Source: Bdellovibrionales bacterium
GTDB lineage: Bacteria > Bdellovibrionota > Bdellovibrionia > Bdellovibrionales > Bdellovibrionaceae
Assembly: GCA_018266295.1 (NCBI GenBank)
Contig: JAFEAQ010000019.1
Span: forward strand, 186,001-250,000
Reading direction: 5' to 3'
Length of the DNA: 64,000 nucleotides
In this document: piece by piece, positions 52,610-62,595 of the stretch
Numbering within the stretch: position 1 is the first letter of the stretch
Layout: every line of letters starts with the position of its first letter
The notes under the pieces: model-generated
Database searches by the model: none
Told to the model about the DNA's origin: nothing
What the model saw: the letters and a program-made list of their open reading frames with translations, nothing else
Made by a program: the position numbers and the translations under genes

Positions 52610-53166
52610 TACTCAACCTCGACGCCGAGGGCTTCAATCAGAGCCACGGCTTCGGGAAATGAGAACTTGGCCTCTTTCAATTTGGCAAATTTTGGATCAA
52701 TGAAGTAGTGACGGGCGCCGCGGAAGTCCGCTTTTTCAAGATTTGAATTTGCGAACGAAGTTCCTGAAAGAGTCGATGAGCGAAAGCTCGCTTTTGAAAG
52801 ATTCGCGCCCGAGAAATCGGCTTCGCGGATCGAGCAGTTTTCAAACCTCATTCCACGAAGATCTACGGACTGAAAGCAAGCATAGTCGAGTTTGCAGCCC
52901 GAAAAATGATAGTCGCCGTTAGCGCGCACTTCGATCCAGTTAATTCCCATCACATTGCAGTTTTCAAATAAGACATTGCGAAGCACGATGTTGGTCATCG
53001 GGACGTTGGCAAGATTGCAGTTCGTGAACTTGCAGTCGAGAAAGACAGCACCCTTCAGTGAAGCGTCCGTCAAATTGAGTTCATTAAAGTCAAAGCCACT
53101 GAGTTCACTGCGCTGTTCAGAGAGTAGTGGTGCGAGTTCTTTTTCTGTGATGACAGTATAATTCAT
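52606..53166 (-). CDS. Pentapeptide-repeat protein
   Basis: A 186-residue protein with two blocks of A(D/N)LXX-type repeats: FNELNLTDASLKGAVFLDCKF, and later ADFSGANLSKASFRSSTLSGTSFANSNLEKADFRG. These fold as a right-handed square helix. Family members include gyrase-protecting Qnr-like proteins, but no specific role can be given. No signal peptide. Confidence 0.9.
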   Translation of the reverse strand: MNYTVITEKELAPLLSEQRSELSGFDFNELNLTDASLKGAVFLDCKFTNCNLANVPMTNIVLRNVLFENCNVMGINWIEVRANGDYHFSGCKLDYACFQSVDLRGMRFENCSIREADFSGANLSKASFRSSTLSGTSFANSNLEKADFRGARHYFIDPKFAKLKEAKFSFPEAVALIEALGVEVEY

Positions 53167-53592
53167 GGGAGCCTCTTCGTCTGTGTAGGAACGATAGCAC
53201 CAAAGAGCCGTGTTCGAGAAATAAGTTTTAAAAAGCGTGCGCTGGGCTTAAAAAATTCTTTAAGTATCGTTGAGTCCCTCTCCAAAACGCGTTTTAAAGC
53301 GTTCACCAAGCGTTTGCAGGCATTCGAAACGGACCAGCCCAATGCGCGCATATGCAGAGAAAAAAAACGTCGTATCTTCGCAGCGTAGACCGTGTTTAAT
53401 CAGCGACGAAAAAAATTCTACCCGCCGCATTTTTGCGGCACGTGCGCTCGGAAATTTTCGGAGGAGATCGACTGATCTAAACTTGAAGTTTGTTTGAAAG
53501 GAACGGTTCCACATTTACTTGGGACTGAGAATAGAGCCAGCTCCACGTGCTAATGCTTGAGCACGGACTCTCTACAACCGACTATTTATATA
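53167..53592. other. 426 bp stretch without a supported gene
   Basis: Short frames on both strands lack ribosome sites and known motifs. Hairpins are visible, for example CCGCA/TGCGG around TTTT near 53430. The AT content rises towards the glycine-rich gene, with TATAAT at 53589-53594. It may hold a promoter or a decayed gene. Confidence 0.5.
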
Positions 53593-54354
53593 ATGCACAG
53601 GTATTTTTATTACTTCGCAAAATTTCATTTTTGCAATTTAAAAGTCCTCTCTCATTTTCTCATTGTTCTCTTTGCTCACCGGACGACACACGCACACATG
53701 ATCCCCTTCACATTTTGGCGGACGCCGATATGCAATCCGGGTTCGCAGACGTTTACATATACTGGGAGTGCGGCGACATTCACTCTGCCGGTGAGCTGCA
53801 CCTCTTTTAAGGTGCAGGCGTGGGGCGGCGGCGGTGCCGGCAGTGGAAAAGCCAGCGGCACGTCAGCCACGGGCGGTGGTGGTGGTTACGCCTATCAAAC
53901 TTTCTCGGGGCAAACCCCGAGCACGGTCTACAATGTCTTTATTGCAAGCGGTGGCTCTAATTGCACCGTCGGTGGTTCAGGTGGCCCCGCAGGTGTCGGA
54001 GTGACAAGTTCATTCAACGGCGGAAAAGGCGGCGGTCGTCGCGCGGCGGGATCGGCCGGTGGCGGTACTGGAGCTGGCGGATCGGGCGGAGCCGGCGGTG
54101 GCTATAATGGTGGCGCTGGAAAATTTGGCGGCGGTGGTGGTGGTGGAGTCGATAGCTCCGGTGCCGTGGATGGCGGCGGCGGAGCTTGCAGTTGCAGTGG
54201 TGCTGCTTGCACGACTAGCACCGCGGGGTCTGGTGCAACTCCAGGCAACAGTGCGCAGGCGGATGGCAATGCGGCCGGAGGTCCAGCAAACTCCGGCAAC
54301 TCCTGTACCGGGACTGCCGGCGGGAATGGCTATATGATCGTGACTTACCCTTAG
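53593..54354 (+). CDS. Glycine-rich surface-type protein
   Basis: Up to 253 residues. The part from about residue 45 begins TFTYTGSAATFTLPVSCTSFKVQAWGGGGA, the pattern of the Gly-rich domain of phage tail and bacterial surface proteins. It then has long Gly-rich stretches, with Cys pairs at the end and GNGYMIVTYP as the final strand. The N-terminal 45 residues are odd and may not be translated: starts are possible at TTG 53557, ATG 53593 or ATG 53698, none with a ribosome site. A hydrophobic stretch (LKVLSHFLIVLFA) could be a signal. Function unknown; a role as adhesin is a guess. Confidence 0.7.
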   Translation: MHRYFYYFAKFHFCNLKVLSHFLIVLFAHRTTHAHMIPFTFWRTPICNPGSQTFTYTGSAATFTLPVSCTSFKVQAWGGGGAGSGKASGTSATGGGGGYAYQTFSGQTPSTVYNVFIASGGSNCTVGGSGGPAGVGVTSSFNGGKGGGRRAAGSAGGGTGAGGSGGAGGGYNGGAGKFGGGGGGGVDSSGAVDGGGGACSCSGAACTTSTAGSGATPGNSAQADGNAAGGPANSGNSCTGTAGGNGYMIVTYP

Positions 54355-54405
54355 GCCATTGATAGATTGAGTCCTTAGCAGAAAAGTTCTCCAGAGGTCC
54401 ATTCT

Positions 54406-55455
54406 ATGTTGCCGGTGTTTGGTTCCAGTCCTGATCAAGAACAAGTTGAAAAATTTAAAACTTCTCCGCAATACAATCACCAAGAACGACGCTTTGTGAA
54501 TCGTTTGCCACAGGTTCTCGAGCAAATGCGCAAAGAGGCTTTTAATTTTGCCACGATCAAAGAGTGGCTGTTTGAAGGCGAAGCGCGTACACCCGCAAAA
54601 CCGTTGCCGGAGGTAAAACCGGATTTGACGGAGTTTCTTAAGGCCTCGGAGCAAGTCAAAGTCATTTGGTTTGGTCATTCGACGTTCATGCTGAATTTCT
54701 CAGGTAAAATTATTCTCGTCGATCCGGTATTTTCTGGCAGTGCTTCGCCGGTGGGCTTTATGGTGAAACGCTTTCAGCCGCCGGTCTTGCAGCTGGAAGA
54801 ATTGCCGCCGATTGATATCGTTCTGATTTCCCATGATCACTATGATCACCTCGACATGGAGACAATGAAGTTCTTTGCAAAAAAGAATCCGAAATTTATC
54901 ATGCCCCTCGGTGTGGGTTCGCATCTTCGCGGATGGGGCGTTAAAGCCGAAAGTATCACCGAACTTGACTGGTGGCAGAGTAAAATCATGGACGGTGTTG
55001 AATTTATTGCGACGCCGGCTCAGCATTTCTCGGGTCGGGGAGTCTCTGACGGCAATAAAACTCTGTGGGCTTCGTGGGTGATCCGCAATCAGCAGCACAA
55101 TATTTACTTTAGCGGCGACTCAGGATACGACACGCACTTTAAAGCCATCGGCGATAAGTACGGTCCGTTTGACATCGCCTTCATCGAAAACGGTCAGTAC
55201 AACCAAAAGTGGCGCGCGGTTCACCAACTGCCGGAGGAATCCGTGCAGGCATATTTTGATTTAAAAGCAAAAAGATTCTTTCCCATTCACTGGGGCATGT
55301 TTGTTCTGTCGCTCCATTCTTGGCGCCATCCTGTGGATGAGTTGCTGAGACTTTCAAAGGAGCGCGGTGTGAACATCGTCACACCAAAGCTTGGCGAAAT
55401 TGTGGCTGTCGGTGACAGCTATCGCAACAGCGAGTGGTGGAGCGAGTTAGATTAA
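54406..55455 (+). CDS. Metallo-beta-lactamase-fold hydrolase (NAPE-PLD/UlaG-like)
   Basis: A 349-residue protein with the MBL zinc motif SHDHYDHLD near residue 143, VIWFGHSTFMLNF and ILVDPVFS before it, and HFSGRG and SGDSGYDTHF after it. The ending PIHWGMFVLSLHSW is typical of the NAPE-phospholipase D-like branch. It may hydrolyse phospholipids or phosphodiesters in the cytosol. Its stop overlaps the TIGR02147-type gene by 9 bp. Confidence 0.92.
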   Translation: MLPVFGSSPDQEQVEKFKTSPQYNHQERRFVNRLPQVLEQMRKEAFNFATIKEWLFEGEARTPAKPLPEVKPDLTEFLKASEQVKVIWFGHSTFMLNFSGKIILVDPVFSGSASPVGFMVKRFQPPVLQLEELPPIDIVLISHDHYDHLDMETMKFFAKKNPKFIMPLGVGSHLRGWGVKAESITELDWWQSKIMDGVEFIATPAQHFSGRGVSDGNKTLWASWVIRNQQHNIYFSGDSGYDTHFKAIGDKYGPFDIAFIENGQYNQKWRAVHQLPEESVQAYFDLKAKRFFPIHWGMFVLSLHSWRHPVDELLRLSKERGVNIVTPKLGEIVAVGDSYRNSEWWSELD

Positions 55456-56211
55456 TTTTTTTGCAATCGGAAAGATCTGAATCGCGACGCGATAAAGGTG
55501 TCCTTCTTCGTCGGATTGTTTCCGGTCTTTGATTCTATCTCGTACCAGGCGCAAGTCCTTTCTTAAAGACTCAAACCCTTCTTGGTCTAGATGAAGAGTC
55601 ACGTGAGAGTACTCATACTCTTCGGCGGATAACTTTTCTAAGTTCTCGAGGGACATTTTCAGATTGTTCCGGTGATTCACGCGAAGAGAGGGTGAGTGTC
55701 CCTCTTGAACCACATGAATAGGATTAGAGGAGCGCTGAAGTCGGCCGTCCTCGGTCACTTGTAAAAACCCAACGACGAGCAGCTCGTTAATATACTTTTC
55801 CATCTTGTCGATACCGATTCCGGTCTTTTGGGAAATGGTTTGCCGGCAAGCTTTAAAGCCGCTTCTTTTAAAAAGAGATAGAATTATAAAATACTCCAGC
55901 TCTTCGTAGAGATGACCGTGGGTATCCGGCGAGATTTCAAAGTAGGCTTCTTTGAATTTTTGGGCGATCGTCAGGCTTGATAAAAATAATTTGCTCTCCG
56001 CTTCGGAGAGGGCGAGCTTCTTAATGATTGTCTCCACTTTGCGCGAAGGAATGGTTCGCTTGCCACTGAGAATGGCAGAGAGAGTTCCTGAATTAAGATT
56101 CAAAAACTGGGCATATTGTCTGAGAGAATAATGTTTATTTTTTTCTTTTCGGTGTCTGAATAGGTCTTGGAGCTTTACTAAAAAGAAAGGCTTATGGCGA
56201 TTTTTAGACAT
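55447..56211 (-). CDS. TIGR02147-family protein
   Basis: A 254-residue protein with a lambda-like helix-turn-helix start (YSLRQYAQFLNLNSGTLSAILSGKRTIP) and the TIGR02147 body (ESKLFLSSLTIAQKFKEAY and a winged-helix-like middle). This family is large in Fibrobacter and Bdellovibrio-like bacteria and is thought to be regulatory. It is divergent from a chemoreceptor-CheW operon, 267 bp away, and may control it (inference). Confidence 0.9.
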   Translation of the reverse strand: MSKNRHKPFFLVKLQDLFRHRKEKNKHYSLRQYAQFLNLNSGTLSAILSGKRTIPSRKVETIIKKLALSEAESKLFLSSLTIAQKFKEAYFEISPDTHGHLYEELEYFIILSLFKRSGFKACRQTISQKTGIGIDKMEKYINELLVVGFLQVTEDGRLQRSSNPIHVVQEGHSPSLRVNHRNNLKMSLENLEKLSAEEYEYSHVTLHLDQEGFESLRKDLRLVRDRIKDRKQSDEEGHLYRVAIQIFPIAKKLI

Positions 56212-56478
56212 CTACTTTCGTCATTTGCATTACTTGTGTTGAGTATACAGTAGTATCGTCAAAACTTTCAAATCGAATAGGCCACTTAGAAAAATCTGGT
56301 CCAATATCAAATTCATAAAAATTTAATTTATAAGCACATTGCGGGATGAGTGCTGCAAAAACAAAGGATCATTTGCAGCGTGAAATTTCACGGACCCTCT
56401 ATTGGTGAAAATTGTACGACCGAAAAGCTTGCCGATTCTTTTAGTGATGATGAATTTTAAACGAGGGAGAAAAGAAAA

Positions 56479-58113
56479 ATGTCTAGGGAAGTGAAAGCAT
56501 CTTGGTTCAAAGGGATTAAAGGCAAACTTTTATTCGCGGCGGTTCTTCCGCTAATTGGTTTTGGAATCCTCTTTGTAACTGCTAATCAAGGATTCAACAA
56601 AGATGCAGAGATTATCTCGACTGCACATGACAGTCTTATACCAAATCTTGACAGCATCGGAGCCATGCGAAACGCGCGTAATCGTTTTGGTTTTAGATCA
56701 GTGCAAGCTATGGGCGAGGAAGAGAGCTCGAAGGTCAGAGAAGAGTATGTTGCGGAGGCAAAAACTGCCTATGGCGATTTTCAAAGACAATATGAAAATT
56801 ACTTAAAGGCTCCTTCACTTCAAAAAGAGATCGAGCTTCAAACCGCGGGTAAGCCGGCGATTGAGGCTACGGCAAAAATCATGGGCGAAATCGTAGATCT
56901 TCTAGATGCTAAGGATCATGCAAAGACGGTACAGGCTAAGGGCCTGTTGACCGGCCCGTTTGCTAAAGACGGCACCGCAGCTCAAAAATTCATGGTGGAT
57001 GTGATTACACTTTATCGCGAGCAGGCAAAAATTCAGTCTGTAGAGGCTATTGATACTCGCCGCCAAGTGACAACCACAGTGGTCCTGGTATCAACATGTG
57101 CATCGCTCTTTATTTTCAGTATTTTACTGTGGCTGGCACAAACTGTGTCATCAAGTGTGAGTGCGGTTTCTCAGCGTCTGGCGGATGCCGCTCGTGATGT
57201 GGCTTCTTCCGTAGAACAACTGAACGAAGCCGGCAATACACTTTCTTCGTCTTCAACAGAGGCGGCAGCTTCTTTGGAAGAGACCGTGGCTTCTTTAGAA
57301 GAGATGACTTCAATGGTGAAAATGGGTTCCGACAATGCAAGACAAGCGGCCGCGTTGGCGCAGTCTTCATGCCAGTCGGCTGAAACAGGTGCTCAAGAAA
57401 TTCAGAGCCTGATTAAATCTATGCAAGACATTTCAATGTCTTCTAAGAAGATCGAAGAAATCACTTCTGTGATCGACGATCTTGCTTTCCAGACGAACTT
57501 GTTGGCATTGAATGCGGCAGTAGAAGCAGCTCGGGCCGGTGAGCAAGGAAAAGGTTTTGCGGTTGTTGCAGAAGCCGTTCGCTCGCTGGCGCAAAGAAGT
57601 GCGTCTTCGGCAAAAGATATTTCAGCATTGATCAAAGAATCCGTGTCGCAAGTTGAATCCGGCAGCGTGATTGCGGATCGCAGCGGTACGACGTTGTCAA
57701 ATATCGTTCAGTCTATTAAGAAGGTTTCCGATCTCAATAACGAGATTGCGTCTGCAAGCCATGAGCAGGCGACAGGAATTGAGCAAATTAATAAGGCTAT
57801 GAGTCAGCTCGATCAAGCAGGTCAAGGCAACGCCGCTTCAGCCGAAGAAATTGCGGCAACGGCGGGCGAGATTAGCAATTTGGCAGTAAAGACTCACTCG
57901 TTGACGGTCGATCTGAATAAGATCGTTATCGGTGGCTCCTCAGACGATGTGGACGCGGTGATTGCCGGTCCATCTCAGAAGCGCAAATCGGCGTCGATGG
58001 CTAAGGTGATTCCGCATAAGAAAAAACCGGCTCCGGAATCGGCAGCGGCAAAGATCCCTTTTGACGAAGATGGCGATCCCCGCGGCAAGATCGGTGATGC
58101 GAGCGGGTTTTAA
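56479..58113 (+). CDS. Methyl-accepting chemotaxis protein
   Basis: A 544-residue chemoreceptor with two membrane helices ([39 protein letters not shown]), a periplasmic four-helix domain of about 150 residues, and the signalling tip [21 protein letters not shown] near residue 345. A Lys/Pro-rich tail extends past the hairpin. GAGGGAG precedes the ATG. A CheW gene starts one base after its stop, so receptor and coupling protein are made together. Confidence 0.95.
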   Translation: MSREVKASWFKGIKGKLLFAAVLPLIGFGILFVTANQGFNKDAEIISTAHDSLIPNLDSIGAMRNARNRFGFRSVQAMGEEESSKVREEYVAEAKTAYGDFQRQYENYLKAPSLQKEIELQTAGKPAIEATAKIMGEIVDLLDAKDHAKTVQAKGLLTGPFAKDGTAAQKFMVDVITLYREQAKIQSVEAIDTRRQVTTTVVLVSTCASLFIFSILLWLAQTVSSSVSAVSQRLADAARDVASSVEQLNEAGNTLSSSSTEAAASLEETVASLEEMTSMVKMGSDNARQAAALAQSSCQSAETGAQEIQSLIKSMQDISMSSKKIEEITSVIDDLAFQTNLLALNAAVEAARAGEQGKGFAVVAEAVRSLAQRSASSAKDISALIKESVSQVESGSVIADRSGTTLSNIVQSIKKVSDLNNEIASASHEQATGIEQINKAMSQLDQAGQGNAASAEEIAATAGEISNLAVKTHSLTVDLNKIVIGGSSDDVDAVIAGPSQKRKSASMAKVIPHKKKPAPESAAAKIPFDEDGDPRGKIGDASGF

Positions 58114-58114
58114 G

Positions 58115-58561
58115 ATGGGACAGTATCTGACGTTTCAATTAAGATCCGAGTTGTTTGGTATTCCGATTGGCGATGTTCGCGAGATTAATCAGCACGGCGA
58201 GGTGACTCCGGTCCCTCACGCGCCTGAATCCGTGAAGGGCGTAATGAATCTCCGTGGAAAAATCATTCCGGTCGTGAACTTAAGAGTTAAGTTCGGCATG
58301 GAAGAGCAGGAGATCACAAAAGAGAGTTGCATTATTGTGATCGACACGCTGTCAGGCCAAGTGGGAATCGTCGTCGACTCTGTTAAAGAGGTGATTGATC
58401 TTGCAGCGGAGCAGATTTCTGAGACTCCGGGCCTAACAAGCACCAACACCGGAAACCTTGTCAAAGGTGTCGGCAAACTAGAGCAGCATGTGGTTTTGTT
58501 AGTGGATGTGAAGTCGGCATTTGTCTCAGACCGTCTTGAGGAAATTCAAGAAGCCGCTTAG
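58115..58561 (+). CDS. cheW: CheW coupling protein
   Basis: A 148-residue CheW: YLTFQLRSELFGIPIGDVREI, then VKGVMNLRGKIIPVVNLR and VGIVVDSVKEVIDL are the family's beta-domain motifs. It links chemoreceptors to CheA in the cytoplasm. The start at 58115 lies directly after the receptor stop (TAAGATG), with no own ribosome site, so translation is likely coupled. A terminator follows. Confidence 0.95.
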   Translation: MGQYLTFQLRSELFGIPIGDVREINQHGEVTPVPHAPESVKGVMNLRGKIIPVVNLRVKFGMEEQEITKESCIIVIDTLSGQVGIVVDSVKEVIDLAAEQISETPGLTSTNTGNLVKGVGKLEQHVVLLVDVKSAFVSDRLEEIQEAA

Positions 58562-58585
58562 TACTATTTTAATATATTCAACCAT

Positions 58586-58633
58586 CGCCCGTGTCCTTAT
58601 CCCTTTTTTGGACGCGGGCGGTTTCATTTTTTT
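58586..58633 (+). terminator. Intrinsic terminator after cheW
   Basis: CGCCCGTGTCC (58586-58596) pairs with GGACGCGGGCG (58610-58620) with one G-U pair, followed by GTTTCATTTTTTT. Confidence 0.88.
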
Positions 58634-58761
58634 AAGACTCCGAACTGGGAACATATTTTTAGCCATCTTCGCTCTATGAGACTTGGCTGCTTGCTCACTT
58701 TGGTGCGGTCTCCGATAAGTTTGTACGTGGAACTCTCGATAAGTTTCAAAAGGGGATTGTC

Positions 58762-59721
58762 ATGCGCGGCTTTAAATCGAATGCCGGATTCTCTCTTGCG
58801 TCTGTTTTGGTGGGTGTAGGTATAGTCTCAGTGGTGGCTCTAGCGATTGCTGCCACCGTCACAGGGGGCATCGATGGCATGTCTCATATGCGCAACGTGG
58901 CTCTTGCTGAAGATATCTCGGGGCTGGTCTCGGGAATGCTCGGAGATCCTGATTACTGCGCACTTCATTTTAAAGGTAAAAAAATTGCCGGCTCCTTGCC
59001 AGCAACCATTGATAAAAACGTCGTCTTCAAGGACGTGACTCCGGCGGGAACGCTTGGCAATAATGAGATCATTACGGCCGGCAAGAAATATCAAAACGTT
59101 CTTCAGGTCGAGTCGATTGTTTTGAGTGCTGATAACACTCTCGGTGCCAATCGTTATTTGGGTTCGGTGAAGATGAGCTTGAAAGGCAGTACGGGCTACA
59201 ATCTGTATTTCAATCGCAGCATCCCGTTGCAAATTGCAACTGATCCAGGTGGTAATATCACGGCCTGCAGCCGCGCTTCTGAAGTCGCTCATGGATCGCA
59301 GCAAGGCGTGTGGTCCGAGAACTGCGCTGACTTCGCCGCCAAAGGCTGGCCAAGCAAAGATGCCTGCATGAAAGACGGCCGTTGGCATATGGCATATTCT
59401 CACACCGCGGGCGGGGCTCCGACATTCAGTAACGTGAATACCTTGATCGGTTACATCGAAGAAGGGGCGCAGGTCAAAGTCCGATTGCCTCCCGGAGGTT
59501 TTGCCCCGGGCATCGACGGTTTTTATGAAAGCTGCGTTTCAACCATTCGTTACTCCGGCAAGCTGGCTTGCTTGAGCTCGTCTCGCGTGGGGATTCCGGA
59601 TTGGAATACTCCGGTGATCGCAGGAATCGGCGGGGTCGTGTACTTCACGACGGGTATGCTCGTTTACAAGGAACCTTCAAGCTCAGTGAATGCACCCATG
59701 CAATGGTATGTGAAGTTCTAG
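58762..59721 (+). CDS. Prepilin-like exported protein
   Basis: A 319-residue protein starting MRGFKSNAG, then FSLASVLVGVGIVSVVALAI, a type IV prepilin signal with Ser instead of Glu at mature position 5. The middle has the same LQIATDPGGNITACSRAS-type segment as the two prepilins at 4376 and 5182, but the C-terminal domain differs (KGWPSKDACMKDGRWHM and a lectin-like end). AAGGGGA precedes the ATG. A minor or pseudopilin role is inferred. Confidence 0.8.
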   Translation: MRGFKSNAGFSLASVLVGVGIVSVVALAIAATVTGGIDGMSHMRNVALAEDISGLVSGMLGDPDYCALHFKGKKIAGSLPATIDKNVVFKDVTPAGTLGNNEIITAGKKYQNVLQVESIVLSADNTLGANRYLGSVKMSLKGSTGYNLYFNRSIPLQIATDPGGNITACSRASEVAHGSQQGVWSENCADFAAKGWPSKDACMKDGRWHMAYSHTAGGAPTFSNVNTLIGYIEEGAQVKVRLPPGGFAPGIDGFYESCVSTIRYSGKLACLSSSRVGIPDWNTPVIAGIGGVVYFTTGMLVYKEPSSSVNAPMQWYVKF

Positions 59722-59778
59722 CGGGAAAGCTTGCCCGCGCCGTTTGGTTTGGATACGATACTCTCAAAGGGAGTATTT

Positions 59779-60234
59779 ATGAACGGCGCACATCTGCATT
59801 TGCTTGTAAACCATGTTTCTCTTTTCTGTATCTTTATCGGAGTCGCGGCTTTGATCTTTTCGATGATACGAAAATCAGCCGACCTTCGAGTTCTTGCGGT
59901 GGCACTTTTTGTGATCGCCGGCATTTTCGGTTGGATCGCGATGGAGACGGGCGAACAGGCTGAAGATATTCTTAAAACCCTCGATGCCGGTGTGAAGGTC
60001 TTTATTAAACCCCATGAGGAAGCGGCGGACTGGGCTTTCCGCTCTAGTATCTTGATCGCAGTTTTAGCGATCGCCACTGAGTGGGCTGCCCGCAAGAAAC
60101 AAAAATGGTTTAAACCATTGCAATGGATTTTGCTCGTGGCGGCGATTCACGGCTCCACCGTGTTTGCAAGGACGTCTTACCTAGGTGGTGATATTCGTCA
60201 CAGCGAAATCCGCGACCAAAACAGCAATCAGTGA
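59779..60234 (+). CDS. Four-helix membrane protein, DUF2231-like
   Basis: A 151-residue protein with about four membrane helices. His residues lie at HLHLLVNHVSLF near the N-terminus and later at KPHEEAADW and AAIHGS. Such His pairs inside membrane helices can hold haem. AAGGGAG precedes ATG 59779; an upstream start at 59731 is unsupported. Its 3' end overlaps the PepSY protein gene tail by 54 bp in the opposite direction. Confidence 0.78.
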   Translation: MNGAHLHLLVNHVSLFCIFIGVAALIFSMIRKSADLRVLAVALFVIAGIFGWIAMETGEQAEDILKTLDAGVKVFIKPHEEAADWAFRSSILIAVLAIATEWAARKKQKWFKPLQWILLVAAIHGSTVFARTSYLGGDIRHSEIRDQNSNQ

Positions 60235-61509
60235 TAAGCCGACCATCGGAAGTGCGATTGCAAAGATCGCCATAATGGCAAGAATCACCAGGGGGCTTCG
60301 GCCCTCGACTTTGCGAGGTGCTCCGAGGCCACCCTTGGGGCGACGGCGCCACCACATCACGGTGCCACTCACGCAAAGTCCGATGAGTGCTAAGCACGCA
60401 ATCAGTGCGAGCAACTGATTGAGCCAGCCAAAGACCAATCCTTGATGTAATGAAATTCCGTATTCAACCGTTTTTGCAAAAAGATTGTAGTCGGCATAGC
60501 TGACTTCTTCGACGACAGTGCCGCTGTATTGATCGATGTGAATCGTTCTTTCCAGGCGAGGATCGCCGGGGAACGAGGACAAAGTGAAGACTCCCATTTC
60601 ATCCTGAGGGTAGGCGATTTTATATCCACCCGGCAGATTTTCTTTGCGCGCAATTTCTGTGACGCGATCAATGCTGATTTGATTTGCTGAGGCACTCTTC
60701 ACGGACTTCTCATGCACATGAGCCGATGTCGGCATTGGCGCCGTTTCTGCGGCCCACGGAACCATTTGCTCTTGGCCCTTATTCAGTTCTGCTGTCAGCA
60801 TCTTGGATTCAGGAGTTGAAGCAAATGCGTGGGGTGGAAAGCTATTCCAAACCTTCGCGTAGCGCTCACCCCAGAAGCCGGTCCATGGTAGGCCGGTGAT
60901 AATGAGGAAACTAATAAGGATCGCCGTGTATAACCCGAGGCAGGCGTGAAGGTCGCGCCAGAAAATGCGCGAGCCGCCATTCCAGCGTGGCAACCAAACT
61001 CCCCAGAATTTCTGACCGCGAGGCCACCACAGGTAAAGGCCACTGCAAATCAAAATCAAACCCCAGCATGCGACGGTTTCAACCAGGCGATCGCCGATCG
61101 TGCCAGCGAGAAGTTCGCCGTGGATTTTCTTAACCACGTTTTGGTAGTAGCTCGCTTCATCGCGCATGCCGAGCACTTGGCCGTCGTGAGGATTGACGTA
61201 GACATTGAATTTCTGACCCAAGTCCGACATGCCGATCGCAGCGCTGCTTTCAGTTGTCGCGGGCGCAAAATAACTTTCAACCGTGGCAGACGGGTAAGCG
61301 GCTTTGGCTTTCTGCACAATTTCAGAATCAGCGAGTGTGTTCGTGGCGGGTGCTACTTTTAAGAGTTGCGGATAAACCAAAGGATCGAGCTGCGGCTTAA
61401 ACAAGTAAATGCTGCCAGTGACGGCCAGAATGAGCATAAAAGGAATGACGAGAAGGCCCGCATAGAAATGCCATCTCCAGATGCGTGCATACAGCTTATT
61501 TTTTTTCAC
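60181..61509 (-). CDS. PepSY-associated TM (PiuB-like) membrane protein
   Basis: A 442-residue inner-membrane protein. The N-terminal helix WRWHFYAGLLVIPFMLILAVTGSIYLF, a periplasmic PepSY domain, a KIHGEL segment, WRDLHACLGLYTAILISFLIITGL and the final GTVMWWRRRPKGG helix match the PepSY_TM family. Members are thought to reduce siderophore-bound iron or act in haem/iron uptake. The paired His residues in the helices could bind haem. No TonB receptor is nearby. Confidence 0.9.
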   Translation of the reverse strand: MKKNKLYARIWRWHFYAGLLVIPFMLILAVTGSIYLFKPQLDPLVYPQLLKVAPATNTLADSEIVQKAKAAYPSATVESYFAPATTESSAAIGMSDLGQKFNVYVNPHDGQVLGMRDEASYYQNVVKKIHGELLAGTIGDRLVETVACWGLILICSGLYLWWPRGQKFWGVWLPRWNGGSRIFWRDLHACLGLYTAILISFLIITGLPWTGFWGERYAKVWNSFPPHAFASTPESKMLTAELNKGQEQMVPWAAETAPMPTSAHVHEKSVKSASANQISIDRVTEIARKENLPGGYKIAYPQDEMGVFTLSSFPGDPRLERTIHIDQYSGTVVEEVSYADYNLFAKTVEYGISLHQGLVFGWLNQLLALIACLALIGLCVSGTVMWWRRRPKGGLGAPRKVEGRSPLVILAIMAIFAIALPMVGLSLIAVLVADFAVTNITT

Positions 61510-61667
61510 GATAACTCCCGATACCCAGAAACTAACAGGAACGGCGGGGAAAGCAATGTTTCACTGAGTGAGAAATTCGTGAAACACTGGAAAACAGATA
61601 AGGCCGCTGCAGAGTGTGATTGATCGGGAAGTTTGTTCAGACTAGGCTGAATATTCCAAGGAAGGTC

Positions 61668-62588
61668 ATGATGAAACAGTTTGTTCTATTTTTGGCGGTG
61701 GTTTTTTCTTTAAACGCGCAGGCGGCAATTAAAATCGCGATCACGGTGGATGATATTCCGGCGCATGGAAATCTTCCAAAGGGCATGACTCGCTATGAAA
61801 TCGCTAAACAGTACGTCGATATTCTGAAAAAGCACAAAGTCCCGGGGGTCTACGCCTTCGTGAACAAAGGCCGCGGTGATGACTCCGAGGATTCACTTAA
61901 AGCCATCAAGGTGTGGCAGGACGCCGGTTATACTTTGGGGAATCACACCTGGGATCATCCGAGCCTGAATAAGAATCCGGCAGACGTTTTCATCAAGGCG
62001 ATTGATTTGAATGACGAGTACTTAAAAGGCGTCAGCGGCAAAGCAGATTGGAAGTACTTCCGTTATCCGAACTTGCACGAAGGCGATACCCTAGAAAAGC
62101 GCAATGCAGTTCGCGCTCATCTTAAAGAGAAGGGTTACAAGATCGCGCAAGTGACTATCGACTTCAATGACTGGGCTTGGAACAACCCCTACGCACGCTG
62201 CCTGGAAAAGAACGATAAGAAATCCATCGAGTGGCTGAAAGAGTCTTACTTACAAAATGCCACGGACAATATGTTGCACTCCGAAGAAGTGTCGAAGAAG
62301 GTTTTCAAAAAACAAATTCCCCACATTCTCTTGATGCACGTCGGAGCTTTGGACATTCAAGTGCTAGATCAAATGCTCACGAACTACGAAAAGAAAGGCG
62401 TTGAATTCATTCCGCTTGCTGAAGCGGTGAAGGATCCGATTTACGAAATCGATCCCGGCGTGACACTCAAGTGGGGCGGCGAGCTTCAGTATCAAGTTCT
62501 GCGCGGCAGCGGTAAAACGATCAAAGACCTCGGCATGCAACCTTTTGACGAGTTTCCTGAAGACAAGCTGAATAAGATTTGTATGTAG
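61668..62588 (+). CDS. Polysaccharide deacetylase-type (NodB) exported protein
   Basis: A 306-residue precursor with a signal peptide (KQFVLFLAVVFSLNAQA), then AITVDDIPAHG with the metal Asp pair (D28, D29), LGNHTWDHPSLN with the metal His pair, and RYPNLHEGDT. The NodB fold removes N- or O-acetyl groups from sugars such as peptidoglycan or chitin. It should act in the periplasm. AAGGAAGG precedes ATG 61668. For a predator, deacetylation of prey wall is a known theme, but this is inference here. Confidence 0.9.
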   Translation: MMKQFVLFLAVVFSLNAQAAIKIAITVDDIPAHGNLPKGMTRYEIAKQYVDILKKHKVPGVYAFVNKGRGDDSEDSLKAIKVWQDAGYTLGNHTWDHPSLNKNPADVFIKAIDLNDEYLKGVSGKADWKYFRYPNLHEGDTLEKRNAVRAHLKEKGYKIAQVTIDFNDWAWNNPYARCLEKNDKKSIEWLKESYLQNATDNMLHSEEVSKKVFKKQIPHILLMHVGALDIQVLDQMLTNYEKKGVEFIPLAEAVKDPIYEIDPGVTLKWGGELQYQVLRGSGKTIKDLGMQPFDEFPEDKLNKICM

Positions 62589-62595
62589 TCGCCGC

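Noticed and set aside
53260-53514. 84-codon minus-strand frame upstream of the Gly-rich gene
   Set aside because: No ribosome site, no known family, and hairpins in the same stretch; too weak to call a gene.
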